31,934 nucleotides of DNA from Bacteroides sp. CAG:770 (GTDB lineage: Bacteria; Bacteroidota; Bacteroidia; Bacteroidales; UBA932). Position numbers and translations under genes: made by a program. Shown here piece after piece: positions 16,554-26,024 of this stretch. The notes beneath the pieces are model-generated. The model ran no database searches. It worked only from the letters and a program-made list of their open reading frames with translations, and was not told the origin of the DNA. The stretch spans positions 1-31,934 of the forward strand of contig FR890654.1 in the NCBI GenBank assembly GCA_000435075.1, read 5' to 3'. Numbering within the stretch: position 1 is the first letter of the stretch; every line of letters starts with the position of its first letter.

Positions 16554-16649
16554 ATTATGTTCTCCTGATTCTGACTGAGGCGGGTTCGTCCTAGTCGAGA
16601 CTTTTAGAGACTATATTATAAAACGATAATAATAAACCACGTAGTATTT
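16554..16649. other. spacer between fecR and susC
   Basis: A 96-base gap. CGTC occurs at 16587 without the TAAA-N15 spacing seen at the other two ECF promoter candidates. No terminator or primary-sigma box is apparent, so susC may be read through from the fecR promoter. Confidence 0.4.
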
Positions 16650-19600
16650 ATGTCGAAGACAGTATTATCCAAAATTGGAGCACTGTTGCTTCCACTGATA
16701 TTCTCGGTTTTTTGTGCATTCCCTTCTTTTGCACAGACTGAAAATACAGTAACTATCCAGGCGAAAGACATCGCTTTGGAGAAGGTGATGCAGCAGATTG
16801 AAAAGCAGACACGCTGCGTTTTCCTCAACAAAGATGTTGATGTGAAGGAAAATGTATCTGTCAACATTTCCGGAAAAACTCTTTCCGAAACCCTGAACAT
16901 TCTCTTCAAGGGAAAGAATATCGATTGGAAAATCGATTCAGGTCACATTATCATTTCCAAGAAGGTCGCTCAGTCCAAAGCAGCTGAAGGCAAGGCTACT
17001 ACCTCACAAATCAGTGGTGTTGTCATTGACGAAGAGGGTATTCCAGTGATTGGTGTGGGGGTCCTCATTCAAGGCACCACCATCGGAACAGGTACCGACC
17101 TCGACGGAAATTTCTCATTTGTATTGCCAGAGGGAATGGAGAACTCTTCTCTTGAGTTTTCCTGCCTCGGCTACACTACTCAGGTACTTAAGATAGGCAA
17201 CCGCAGGGTTTTCAATGTTACAATGACTAGCGACGCCATCCTGATGGAGGGAACTGTTGTTACAGCTCTCGGTATCAAGCGTTCAGAGAAGGCCCTCAGT
17301 TATAACGTGCAGCAGGTCAATGCTGATGAAGTGACAATGAACAAGGATGCCAACTTCATCAACTCCCTCAATGGTAAGGTTGCGGGACTTAATATCAATG
17401 CCTCTTCTTCGGGAGTCGGTGGTGCGTCAAAGGTGGTGATGCGAGGAATGAAATCCATCAGCCAGTCTTCTAACGCACTTTATGTCATTGATGGTGTTCC
17501 TATGTACACTACTGCACGTGACGGTGGTACACAGTTCGCTTCACAGGGATCTACCGATCCGATTGCAGATATCAACCCTGAAGACATTGAAAGTATTTCG
17601 GTGCTTACAGGTGCAGCCGCTGCCGCTCTTTATGGTTCTGATGCTGCTAATGGTGCAATCGTTGTTACAACAAAGAAAGGTAAGGAAGGTAAGCTCTCAG
17701 CTACTGCTTCGGCATCTGTCGAGTTTATGACTCCGTTCGTATTGCCCCGTTTCCAGAACCGTTACGGAACAGGTGACCTCAATTCTTCTATCGGTTCAGA
17801 TGTCCGCAGTTGGGGAAATCTCATGAATGATGCGAACAATCCTAAATACAGTCCTGCAAAGGATTATTTCCAGACAGGTGTGACTCACAACGAGTCGGTT
17901 TCAGTATCAATGGGTAACGAGAAAAACCAGAGTTATCTTTCGGGTTCTTCTATCGACTCTTATGGTATCGTCCCTAACAACCGTTACAACCGTTACAACT
18001 TCACATTCCGTAATACGACATCTTTCCTCAAGGACAAGATGCATCTTGATTTCAGCGCTAGTTTTATCAGCCAGAAAGACAAGAACATGACTAATCAGGG
18101 TACATATAACAACCCTCTAGTCGGTGCTTATATCTTCCCTCGTTCAAACGACTGGGAGGCAGTTCGCATGTATGAAAGATATGATGTTGTGCGCCGTCTC
18201 TCAACACAGTATTGGCCAATCGGAGATGCTGGTATGACTATGCAGAATCCTTATTGGATTAACTACCGTAACCTCCGTGAGAATCGCAAGGATCGTTTCA
18301 TGCTGAATGCTCAGATGAGCTATGACATTCTTGATTGGTTGAATATTTCCGGTCGTGTAAAGATGGACCAGTCCACTACAAAATATACCGAAAAATTCTA
18401 CGCTTCTACATTCACACAGCTTACAGAGAGCTCACAGAATGGTCTTTATGGCATTTCACAAATGACTGACCGTCAGATATATGCTGATTTCCTCGTAAAT
18501 ATCAACAAACGTTTCGGTCAGGATTGGAACCTACAGGTCAACCTCGGCACATCGATTTCAGACATGTTCTATGATGCATTGAAGAACCGTGGTCCTATTG
18601 CGGACGGACAGATGTCAGCAGAGCGTGCGGGTATTGCCAATGTATTCAATGTGCAGAACCTCAGCAACTCTACTAAGACCACCAGACTTCAGGATGGATG
18701 GCGCGAGCAGACTCAGTCTATCTTCGGTTCTGCTGAACTTGGTTTCAAAGGTGCATATTACCTTACACTTACAGCACGTAATGACTGGCCTTCACAGCTT
18801 GCAGGCCCTCACTCTAACAGAAAGTCATTCTTCTATCCTTCAATCGGAGGTTCAGTCGTACTTTCTCAGATTATTCCTAACATGCCTAAGGCGTTGGAAT
18901 ACTTGAAGATCAGAGGTTCATACGCATCTGTAGGTACCGCTTTCGAGCGTTATATCGCAAACCCTATGTACAGTTGGAATACCAGCGGACTCAGCTGGAA
19001 TACTCAGACCCAGTATCCTGTATATGACCTCAAGCCAGAGCTTACAAACTCTTTCGAGATTGGTCTTTCGATGAGGTTCCTCCAGTATTTCAATTTTGAC
19101 GCAACTTATTATCATACAAATACAAAGAACCAGACATTCAATCCTCAGATCTCTACCGGTTCCGGTTCGTCTGATATTTTCATCCAGTCCGGAGATGTCA
19201 GAAACCAGGGATTGGAGCTTACATTGGGATTCGGCAAGACATGGAATAAGTTCACATGGAACAGCAACTACACATTCTCGTTCAATGAGAACAGAATCAT
19301 GTCACTTGCTGAGAACGTGACCAACCCTGCTACAGGAGAGAAGTTCTCTGTTTCACAGCTTGACATGAACGGACTCGGTCTTGCACACTTTATCCTTCGC
19401 GAAGGTGGCACCCTCGGTGACCTGTATTCACTTGGTGATTTCAGTTATGACTCAAACGGACGTATCATTGTCAATGAGGATGGAACAGTAACTACCAGAA
19501 CATTCTCAGATACAAAGGATTATGTTAAACTCGGAAGCGTTCTCCCTAAGGCAAATATGTCATGGAGAAATGATTTCAATGTTGCCGGCTTTAACTTCGG

Positions 19601-20039
19601 ATTCCTTATCTCTGCAAGACTTGGAGGTATCGTTTACTCAAGCACACAGGCAATTCTCGACTACTATGGTGTGTCAGAGGCCTCTGCACTTGCACGTGAC
19701 AACGGTGGCGTATTTATCAATGGCGGAGACAGACTTGATGCAAACAAGTGGTATAGTTCAATCGGAGGTTCCAACCCTCTTCCACAGGAATATACCTATT
19801 CCGGAACAAACGTTCGTCTCCAGGAAGCTTCTGTCGGCTACACATTCCCTAGGAAGATGCTTGGCAATGTTTGCGATCTGAATCTTTCAGTTGTAGGACG
19901 TAACTTGTGGATGATTTACAATAAGGCTCCATTTGATCCGGAATCAATCGCCACAACAGGTAACTACTATCAGGGTATCGACCATTTCATGATGCCTTCT
20001 CTCCGTAATTTCGGATTTAGTGTACGTGTAACATTCTAA
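16650..20039 (+). CDS. SusC-type TonB-dependent transporter with STN domain
   Basis: A 1129-aa outer-membrane importer for oligosaccharides that works with the SusD lipoprotein encoded next. Order: signal peptide (1-28, ending PSFAQ); STN signalling domain (about 33-105, VTIQAKDIALEKVMQQIEKQ); a carboxypeptidase-regulatory-like domain (about 120-195, ISGVVIDEEGIPVIGVGVLI); a TonB plug (about 200-330) with the SusC-family signatures NSLNGKVAGLNI and ALYVIDGVPM, and AAAALYGSDAANGAIVVTTK; then a 22-strand barrel ending in an aromatic strand (FGFSVRVTF). STN shows that it also signals to FecR. The length is normal for the family. Confidence 0.97.
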   Translation: MSKTVLSKIGALLLPLIFSVFCAFPSFAQTENTVTIQAKDIALEKVMQQIEKQTRCVFLNKDVDVKENVSVNISGKTLSETLNILFKGKNIDWKIDSGHIIISKKVAQSKAAEGKATTSQISGVVIDEEGIPVIGVGVLIQGTTIGTGTDLDGNFSFVLPEGMENSSLEFSCLGYTTQVLKIGNRRVFNVTMTSDAILMEGTVVTALGIKRSEKALSYNVQQVNADEVTMNKDANFINSLNGKVAGLNINASSSGVGGASKVVMRGMKSISQSSNALYVIDGVPMYTTARDGGTQFASQGSTDPIADINPEDIESISVLTGAAAAALYGSDAANGAIVVTTKKGKEGKLSATASASVEFMTPFVLPRFQNRYGTGDLNSSIGSDVRSWGNLMNDANNPKYSPAKDYFQTGVTHNESVSVSMGNEKNQSYLSGSSIDSYGIVPNNRYNRYNFTFRNTTSFLKDKMHLDFSASFISQKDKNMTNQGTYNNPLVGAYIFPRSNDWEAVRMYERYDVVRRLSTQYWPIGDAGMTMQNPYWINYRNLRENRKDRFMLNAQMSYDILDWLNISGRVKMDQSTTKYTEKFYASTFTQLTESSQNGLYGISQMTDRQIYADFLVNINKRFGQDWNLQVNLGTSISDMFYDALKNRGPIADGQMSAERAGIANVFNVQNLSNSTKTTRLQDGWREQTQSIFGSAELGFKGAYYLTLTARNDWPSQLAGPHSNRKSFFYPSIGGSVVLSQIIPNMPKALEYLKIRGSYASVGTAFERYIANPMYSWNTSGLSWNTQTQYPVYDLKPELTNSFEIGLSMRFLQYFNFDATYYHTNTKNQTFNPQISTGSGSSDIFIQSGDVRNQGLELTLGFGKTWNKFTWNSNYTFSFNENRIMSLAENVTNPATGEKFSVSQLDMNGLGLAHFILREGGTLGDLYSLGDFSYDSNGRIIVNEDGTVTTRTFSDTKDYVKLGSVLPKANMSWRNDFNVAGFNFGFLISARLGGIVYSSTQAILDYYGVSEASALARDNGGVFINGGDRLDANKWYSSIGGSNPLPQEYTYSGTNVRLQEASVGYTFPRKMLGNVCDLNLSVVGRNLWMIYNKAPFDPESIATTGNYYQGIDHFMMPSLRNFGFSVRVTF

Positions 20040-20057
20040 TTACGAGGAGGTATGATT

Positions 20058-21689
20058 ATGAGAAAAACAACAATGACAAGAAATTTCCAAAAGCTCGCAG
20101 GAGTCATGACAATAGGAATTATGACTCTCTCATGCACGGGCAACTACCTGGATATTAATACGAATCCATATGAGGTAAACCGCGAACAGACTCTCACTGA
20201 CGGATATGCGACTGCTGCTGCCATTGCAGCAATGGGCGGTGCGGTTATTTCTACCGACGTCAATACGGCACAGTTCACGGACTGTCTGCTCGGAGGTCCT
20301 ATGGGAGGTTATTACTCTACCACAGGTGCGTTCGAGAAGACTATCGACAACTACAATGCGACAGACGATTGGACACGAGTATTGCTTGCCAGTGATAGAA
20401 TAATCCCTACACTTTACTCAAACCTTTCTGAGCTCAAGAGCATAACAGATGACCCTGTTACTATTGCTATTGCAAACATTATCAAGGTAACTGCAATGCT
20501 CAGAGTTACTGATACATACGGCCCGATTCCTTATTCACAGATCGGCCAGGGCGGTAAAATCACCGTTTCTTATGACTCTCAGGAAAAGGTTTACGATACC
20601 ATGTTCGAAGAGCTTGATGCCTGCATCAATACTTTGACTGAGAACAGACTTTCAGGAATTCCGTCTACAGCCGACCCTGTTTATGACGGTTCCGCCGTGA
20701 AGTGGTGCAAGTTCGCCAATTCCCTGAAACTCAGAATGGCGATGAGAATAGTTTACGCTGCACCTGATAAGGCGAAGAAAATGGCTGAAGAGGCTGTAAA
20801 TCATGAGATTGGTGTGATGACGGATAATTCTGACAATGCTGCTCTTCAGAAGGTTGCTTTCGGAGACAAGGGTAATCCTCTCTACACCGCAGTCAAGTAC
20901 AACCAGCCTACTGGTAGTGTGACCGGAGGTGATACACATGCAGCTGCAGACATCATCTGCTACATGAACGGATACAACGACCCTCGTCGTGCCAAGTATT
21001 TCATCAAGTCAGAGTTTGATGGCATTGACTATGTCGGCATCAGAATCGGAATTGAGAAACCATCTCTGAATAGCGTAGGTCGCAAATATTCTGGTGTCAA
21101 TGTTACAACAGAGGATCCTCTTGTCTGGATGAATGCAGCGGAGGTTGCTTTCCTCAAGGCAGAGGCGAAAGCAGTATTCGGTTTCAATATGGGTGCCGGC
21201 ACTGCCAAAGAGTTCTATAACGAAGGTATCAGACTCTCATTTGAGCAGTTCGGTCTGTCAGGATATGCTGAGTATGCGGAGGATAACGAAAACAAACCTG
21301 CAACATATACAGACCCTGCCGGTCTCAACAGTTATGCCGGCGTACTCTCCAACATCACAGTGAAATGGGATGATGCAGCAACTACAGCTGCAAAACAGGA
21401 GAGAATCATGATCCAGAAATGGATTGCGAACTTCAATAACGGAATCGAGGCTTGGTCGGATCACCGCCGTACAGGTTATCCTAAATTCTTCCCTGCAACA
21501 GACGCAGGTAACAAGAGCGGCGGCTCAGTGACAAACGAATTCGGTGCACGCCGTATGGTTTATCCTCTTGCCGAGTACTCGAACAACGGTGAGAATGTGA
21601 ACGAGGCAATCTCCTCATACCTCGGAGGCCCAGACAAAATGGGAACGAGACTTTGGTGGGACTGCAATCCGGCTGTTGTGATTAAGTAA
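20058..21689 (+). CDS. SusD/RagB family surface lipoprotein
   Basis: Surface glycan-binding partner of SusC. The lipobox Cys is residue 26 (GIMTLSC) counted from the ATG at 20058. An AGGAGG precedes that ATG by 7 bases, a good Shine-Dalgarno spacing and unusual for Bacteroidota; the ATG at 20052 is too close to it. The sequence fits the SusD-like_2 branch: YLDINTNPYEVNREQTL near the N-terminus, an all-helical body with TPR-like pairs, and MIQKWIANFNNGIEAWSDHRR near the end. It is 543 aa. It follows susC by less than 20 bases. Confidence 0.95.
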   Translation: MRKTTMTRNFQKLAGVMTIGIMTLSCTGNYLDINTNPYEVNREQTLTDGYATAAAIAAMGGAVISTDVNTAQFTDCLLGGPMGGYYSTTGAFEKTIDNYNATDDWTRVLLASDRIIPTLYSNLSELKSITDDPVTIAIANIIKVTAMLRVTDTYGPIPYSQIGQGGKITVSYDSQEKVYDTMFEELDACINTLTENRLSGIPSTADPVYDGSAVKWCKFANSLKLRMAMRIVYAAPDKAKKMAEEAVNHEIGVMTDNSDNAALQKVAFGDKGNPLYTAVKYNQPTGSVTGGDTHAAADIICYMNGYNDPRRAKYFIKSEFDGIDYVGIRIGIEKPSLNSVGRKYSGVNVTTEDPLVWMNAAEVAFLKAEAKAVFGFNMGAGTAKEFYNEGIRLSFEQFGLSGYAEYAEDNENKPATYTDPAGLNSYAGVLSNITVKWDDAATTAAKQERIMIQKWIANFNNGIEAWSDHRRTGYPKFFPATDAGNKSGGSVTNEFGARRMVYPLAEYSNNGENVNEAISSYLGGPDKMGTRLWWDCNPAVVIK

Positions 21690-21754
21690 TCTCAACTTGT
21701 TGAACCGGATTAAGATTCAAAGGTTTCAATTACTTCAGAAACAGATTTACTGAA

Positions 21755-22759
21755 ATGAAAAAGATTTTAAATATATCATTGGCCGTCCTCACTACAATGC
21801 TCTTCGTTTTCGCGTCTTGCAGCGAGTGGACTGAACCGGAAAATCTCGATTTCCGTCACCAGACTCCGGAGGAAATCGACCCTGCGGCTTATGAGGCATA
21901 TCTCTCAACCATCAGGGAATACAAGAAAACGGAGCACAATCTGATGTTCGTCACGATGAAGGGTTCTGCCGACCATCCGTCAAGCCAGAACCAGCATCTG
22001 ATGGCGATGCCTGACAGTGCAGATTTTGTTATCGTTGACATTGATGATGCACTTAACGCTGCTGTCGTATCTGAGATTCCTCAGCTTCTTCAGCGCAAGG
22101 GAACAGAAGCCCTTCTGTTCATTGATTACGCTAGAATACATACAGCATGGGGCCTTCTTGAAGACAAAAGAGCTGATGAAGGAAAACCTGCAGGAACCAC
22201 TGAGGAAGCAGCCAAGTTCTTCGCAGAGCAGACTCAGAAGCAACTTGACAGATGTGGCGAGTATGGTTTCCACGGAGTTGTAGCATCATTCGTAGGAAAT
22301 ACGGCGACAGAATATGCCAAGGCTTCACACGAGGCTTTCATCTCCACGATTAAGACTTATTGCGCTGCAAATCCTGCCCTGAGAGTTGTTTTCAGGGGAA
22401 GTGCACGTAACGTGGTAGATACTGAATTCCTCAAGACTTGCTCACACATCATCCTTGTTGCTGGTGAAGAGCAGAAGCTCACAGCGCTTGTAGGCCGTAT
22501 CCTCGGAAGAAATCCGGCGAACAGCAACGTCATTATGGAATTGACAGTTCCTACAGTGGCTGAACCTGAACAGAAAGGTGCTTCTCTTGTTGCCGGAGCC
22601 TCATGGGTTCTTTCCGAATCTGAGAATACGACATTCAAGGCATGCGGACTCGCAGCAGGAAATGCATATGACGATTATTTCAATAAAAACTATCCTTTCT
22701 GCAATGTGCGCAAGGCGATTTCGATAATGAATCCGTCGCAGAATACAGAAGAAAACTAA
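21755..22759 (+). CDS. GH18-fold lipoprotein lacking catalytic acids (surface glycan-binding)
   Basis: A 334-aa lipoprotein (lipobox Cys22, FVFASC). Its body aligns by pattern with the GH18 enzyme encoded at 24223: DFVIVDIDDALNAA fits an early beta-strand, LLFIDYARIH the next, and GEYGFHGVVASFVG fits KTYKLDGVNLDDEY of the enzyme. At that strand the enzyme has D387 and E389, whereas this protein has S178 and V180, so hydrolysis is not expected. Known endo-glycosidase loci of Bacteroides encode an equivalent GH18-like surface glycan-binding protein after SusD. It follows susD by 65 bases and precedes the DUF1735-LamG gene by 7. Confidence 0.85.
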   Translation: MKKILNISLAVLTTMLFVFASCSEWTEPENLDFRHQTPEEIDPAAYEAYLSTIREYKKTEHNLMFVTMKGSADHPSSQNQHLMAMPDSADFVIVDIDDALNAAVVSEIPQLLQRKGTEALLFIDYARIHTAWGLLEDKRADEGKPAGTTEEAAKFFAEQTQKQLDRCGEYGFHGVVASFVGNTATEYAKASHEAFISTIKTYCAANPALRVVFRGSARNVVDTEFLKTCSHIILVAGEEQKLTALVGRILGRNPANSNVIMELTVPTVAEPEQKGASLVAGASWVLSESENTTFKACGLAAGNAYDDYFNKNYPFCNVRKAISIMNPSQNTEEN

Positions 22760-22766
22760 TGCAGAT

Positions 22767-24005
22767 ATGAAAAGAATAGGCATATTTATTTTTGCAGCAG
22801 CTCTCGCCCTTGCGGGGTGCTCAAATCAGGATGGCAGTTTTGATAACAAAATGTTCATCAATGCTGACAGTTACAGATCTGAAGTCAGGGTTGCGACAGA
22901 CGAGGGTGTAAAGACTCTTACAAGGCGCCTTTCTGTCGCAGTTGCAAAACCTCTCGACAATGACATTGACGTAACAGTCGTAAAATCTCCTGAACTTCTT
23001 GATACCTACCGCAAGGCATGGTATGATGAGACTGCAGAACTTCTTCCGGATGCAAACTGTAATCTCGAGGGCCTCTCCACAGTGCTTCGCAAAGGAGATG
23101 TTACCAGCAAAGATATCGAATTGACTTTCACCGGTCTCGACAAACTTGATTACAGTAAGGTATATGTACTTCCTGTCACCATCGCTCCAAAGGGAGTTGA
23201 GGTGCTCGAAAGAGCGAAGACAATGTACTTCGTAGTAAAGGAAGCCTCGCTTGTAAATACAGTTGCTGACATCAAGGGCAACCGCGCTTGGCCTGTTTGG
23301 GACAACTGGGAAGCAGTCAAGAGTCTGGAAACCTTCACTATGGAGACACTCATCAACTGTCATGCATTCAACAATGACGGCAAGATTCTTACTGTCATGG
23401 GAGTTGAGGACCATTTCCTCGTGAGAATCGGTGATGTTACCATTCCTTCAAACCAGATTCAGATTGCTTGTGCATACAAGGATGTTGAGGGTAATTCAAC
23501 ACTTAGGGCAGACCTTTCAGATGCTTCGTTGCAGCTTAAGACTGACAGATGGTATCATCTTGCAGTTACATTCAACAAGGGCATCATTCAGGTTTATATT
23601 GACGGTCGCCTCCGTGCGGAAAAAGACCTCTCTGTAATTGGAACAGTTGTCAGGGATGGTGTTCAGGTTCCAGTTGAATTCAAGTCGGTTGATTTCAGCG
23701 CGCCTCACTCTGACGAGTCCGACGGAAAGCCTCGCTGCTTCTGGGTAGGCTACTCATATGATGACAAGCGTTGCCTTGACGGAATGATTGCTGAGACACG
23801 TCTGTGGAACAAGGTTCTTACAGCGGAGGAAATCAATGCTCCGAACCATTTCTACAAGCTGTATCAGTCTGACATTGACGTGAGCCTGCTTGCTTACTGG
23901 AAATTTGACGATGCCACAGGAAAGACTGCAAAGGATTACTCTTCTTATGGAAATAATCTTACTGCAGACCATGATATCCTCTGGAGGCCTGTTTCCCTTC
24001 CTTAG
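22767..24005 (+). CDS. DUF1735-LamG-like lipoprotein
   Basis: A 412-aa lipoprotein (lipobox Cys18, LALAGC). A DUF1735 region (about 25-160; TLTRRLSVAVAKPLDNDIDV, then YVLPVTIAPKGVEVLE) is followed by a LamG/concanavalin-like domain (about 170-412; WYHLAVTFNKGIIQVYIDG, CFWVGYSYDDKRCLDGMIAE). This arrangement occurs in surface glycan-binding proteins of known endo-glycosidase loci. Binding of released glycan or glycoprotein is the likely role. The stop codon TAG (24003-24005) overlaps the first bases of an inserted repeat element that begins at 24004, so the original 3' end may have been altered by the insertion. Confidence 0.9.
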   Translation: MKRIGIFIFAAALALAGCSNQDGSFDNKMFINADSYRSEVRVATDEGVKTLTRRLSVAVAKPLDNDIDVTVVKSPELLDTYRKAWYDETAELLPDANCNLEGLSTVLRKGDVTSKDIELTFTGLDKLDYSKVYVLPVTIAPKGVEVLERAKTMYFVVKEASLVNTVADIKGNRAWPVWDNWEAVKSLETFTMETLINCHAFNNDGKILTVMGVEDHFLVRIGDVTIPSNQIQIACAYKDVEGNSTLRADLSDASLQLKTDRWYHLAVTFNKGIIQVYIDGRLRAEKDLSVIGTVVRDGVQVPVEFKSVDFSAPHSDESDGKPRCFWVGYSYDDKRCLDGMIAETRLWNKVLTAEEINAPNHFYKLYQSDIDVSLLAYWKFDDATGKTAKDYSSYGNNLTADHDILWRPVSLP

Positions 24006-24162
24006 TAAGCGTTAAAAAATAAGTTGGTAGAGATTTGTGATGGATTTTCGAGGATAGATTCCTTTTAGAAGAAGGAGTGTGCTGGACGCACACGACTGAT
24101 GAGAAAAGAATATAAACCGAAAAGACTCGCAAAGATTCCCAAGTTATTTTTTAAGGATTACT
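24004..24162. mobile_element. MITE-like element, deletion derivative of the 30456-31553 element
   Basis: The element is 159 bp and bounded by inverted ends AGTAAGCGTTAAAAAATAAG (24004 on) and, read from the right, AGTAATCCTTAAAAAATAAC (to 24162). The left end plus the next 70 bases match, with few differences, the right end of the larger region at 30456-31553 in reverse orientation; the right end matches that region's left end. It carries a piece of an Rpn-type gene (24044-24115). CTTA occurs on both sides (24001-24004 and 24161-24164), which may be a target duplication. It separates the DUF1735-LamG gene from the GH18 gene. Confidence 0.65.
24044..24115 (+). pseudogene. Rpn-family nuclease fragment
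   Basis: This stretch encodes IFEDRFLLEEGVCWTHTTDE in one frame and then ends in KRI and a stop. The same peptide with few changes (IFEDRFLLEEGVYWMYTTDE) is encoded on the minus strand at about 31453-31516, next to an Rpn-type C-terminal tail. It is therefore a remnant of the gene carried by the same element and not a functional gene. Confidence 0.6.
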
Positions 24163-24222
24163 TAATGATTGAAATCATATAGATTATTCATAAATAAATC
24201 AACTAAAAAGATAACCTTAATT

Positions 24223-25935
24223 ATGTTAAAAAGATTTTTGAAAGGTATGCTCGGCATCGCAGTGATGTCACTTACCCTTGCTTCTTGCGAGAAGTCTCCG
24301 AACGAAGTTGTTGAGACTCTCACAGTAACACCGGAATCGGCTATTTCTTTCAATGCGAAAGATAACTCTGACGTGCTTCTTACCGTCACAACAAATGCTG
24401 ACGCATGGAAAGCAACTGCAACAGCAGAGTGGATTGTACTCACTCCTAACAAGGAGAAGGGAACTCTCAGTGTCAATGCTAAAGAGAACACTACTACTGA
24501 GCAGAGAATTGGACGTATCCGTATTGAAGCAGGTGTAGCACAGCCAGTTTCAATCAACGTGGTTCAGGCAGCCGGAACAGGCGAAGTTACCCCTGAACCG
24601 ACACCTTCAGAGGGCGTTGCTGTGAAGCTCACCGCTGAGAGCGAGACAAATATCGCAACCAAGACAGAGACCGAGCTTTCTGTGAAGGTTAAAGTGGCTA
24701 TCGATGCTGCCGTATCTTCAGACGTAGAGGTTGAACTCTTCTACGATGAGGGATACCTTCGTGAGTACAACTACCTTCACAAGGAAGATGGCGAGGCCGT
24801 TCTCTATCCAAAGGATGCGGTTACCATCCCGAATGATGGTAAAATTGTCATCAAGGCAGGTCAGAAAGAGTCTGCTGAGGTAGAGGTTAAACTTGATGCT
24901 ACTGGACTTTCTCTCGGTTCTACTTACCTTCTTCCTCTTTACCTCAAACCGGTACAGAATGCTGTCGTAAAGCAGGCAGAGTGCCGTGTCAATGCAATTG
25001 TCAGAAAGAAGAACCCTAAGCAGATCAAGAACGTCGTTTACTTCGAGGTTAACGATTGCAACCCTCTTAACGCAATAGAGTATATGCTCGAAGATGGCAC
25101 ACCATTCTTTGATGCAGTTATTCTCTTCGCTGCCAATATCAACTACAACACAGCTGAGGATGTTGTTTACCTCGCCAACAACCCTAACGTTCAGGCGCTT
25201 CTCGATGATTCAGAGATTTATCTCCAGCCTCTTCGTAAGAAAGGTATCAAGGTATATCTCGGTCTTCTCGGAAACCACGATGCTGCAGGTCTTTGCCAGC
25301 TTTCAGACTGGGGTGCTGCTCAGTGGGCTCAGGAAGTTGCTGATGCATGTAAGACATACAAACTTGACGGTGTGAACCTCGACGACGAGTACTCAAGCTC
25401 ACCTATCATCGGCAACCATTGGTTTACCAACAGAAGCGCAGCTGCCGGAGCAAGACTTTGCTACGAGCTCAAGAAAGCTCTCAAGGCTACTTGCCCGTGG
25501 GAGACAGAAGTTTCTACATTCGCTTATGGCCAGCTCTACACCCTTCCTACTTCAGTTAAAGATCAGGAGACTCAGATGGATCATCCTATCTCAGAATGGC
25601 TTGACTTCAGTGTAGCAAACTATGGCGGTACAACCAGCCCTTATGGAGACCTCACAATGGCCAACTGCTCAGGAATGTCTATCGAATTGAACCGTGGATA
25701 TGGTTCTGTGACAGAGGACTCTGCAAGAAGAATGAAGGAGGCTGGCTACGGCTGGTGTATGTGGTTCGCATTTGACCCTTCAGGTACAGGTTCTGTAAGC
25801 AGCAACAGATATAGATCTGATTCTTACATCAAGGCGGCTGCCAAAGGCTTCTACGATCAGGAACTTAAAGAACCTACAGGTGTTTGGAATAAACTCGGTG
25901 AAGGAAAATACGATCCGGTTCGTCACACTCGTTAA
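24223..25935 (+). CDS. BACON-DUF1735-GH18 endo-beta-N-acetylglucosaminidase-like lipoprotein
   Basis: Predicted surface enzyme cutting the chitobiose core of N-glycans. The ATG at 24223 opens a lipoprotein signal (lipobox Cys23, LTLASC); the upstream in-frame start is TTG. BACON-like domain about 30-105 (AWKATATAEWIVLTPNKEKG), DUF1735-like about 120-265 (VKVAIDAAVSSDVEVELFYD), GH18 barrel about 270-555. The catalytic strand reads D382-G-V-N-L-D387-D388-E389-Y, matching the DxxxxDxE pattern of endo-beta-N-acetylglucosaminidases such as Endo H. The order DUF1735 then GH18 is as in known Bacteroides N-glycan endoglycosidases. Chitinase activity cannot be excluded from sequence alone. It is separated from the preceding gene by the 159-bp element. 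Confidence 0.93.
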   Translation: MLKRFLKGMLGIAVMSLTLASCEKSPNEVVETLTVTPESAISFNAKDNSDVLLTVTTNADAWKATATAEWIVLTPNKEKGTLSVNAKENTTTEQRIGRIRIEAGVAQPVSINVVQAAGTGEVTPEPTPSEGVAVKLTAESETNIATKTETELSVKVKVAIDAAVSSDVEVELFYDEGYLREYNYLHKEDGEAVLYPKDAVTIPNDGKIVIKAGQKESAEVEVKLDATGLSLGSTYLLPLYLKPVQNAVVKQAECRVNAIVRKKNPKQIKNVVYFEVNDCNPLNAIEYMLEDGTPFFDAVILFAANINYNTAEDVVYLANNPNVQALLDDSEIYLQPLRKKGIKVYLGLLGNHDAAGLCQLSDWGAAQWAQEVADACKTYKLDGVNLDDEYSSSPIIGNHWFTNRSAAAGARLCYELKKALKATCPWETEVSTFAYGQLYTLPTSVKDQETQMDHPISEWLDFSVANYGGTTSPYGDLTMANCSGMSIELNRGYGSVTEDSARRMKEAGYGWCMWFAFDPSGTGSVSSNRYRSDSYIKAAAKGFYDQELKEPTGVWNKLGEGKYDPVRHTR

Positions 25936-25945
25936 TTAAACCACA

Positions 25946-25990
25946 GGTAATCATTTTAAGAAGAGTCAGGCTCATTTTAAAATGATTACC
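25946..25990 (+). promoter_or_regulatory. 14-bp intercistronic hairpin
   Basis: GGTAATCATTTTAA (25946-25959) and TTAAAATGATTACC (25977-25990) are exact reverse complements, 17 bases apart, between the GH18 gene and the next gene (ATG at 26025). No T-run follows, so it is more likely an RNA-stability or processing structure than a terminator. It could set relative expression of the two genes. Confidence 0.6.
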
Positions 25991-26024
25991 ATGATAACAT
26001 GAAAATATAATTAAAACCAAAAAT

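Noticed and set aside
16587..16600. Third ECF promoter copy before susC (CGTC at 16587)
   Set aside because: No TAAA 15 bases upstream and the following bases do not read TATAT.
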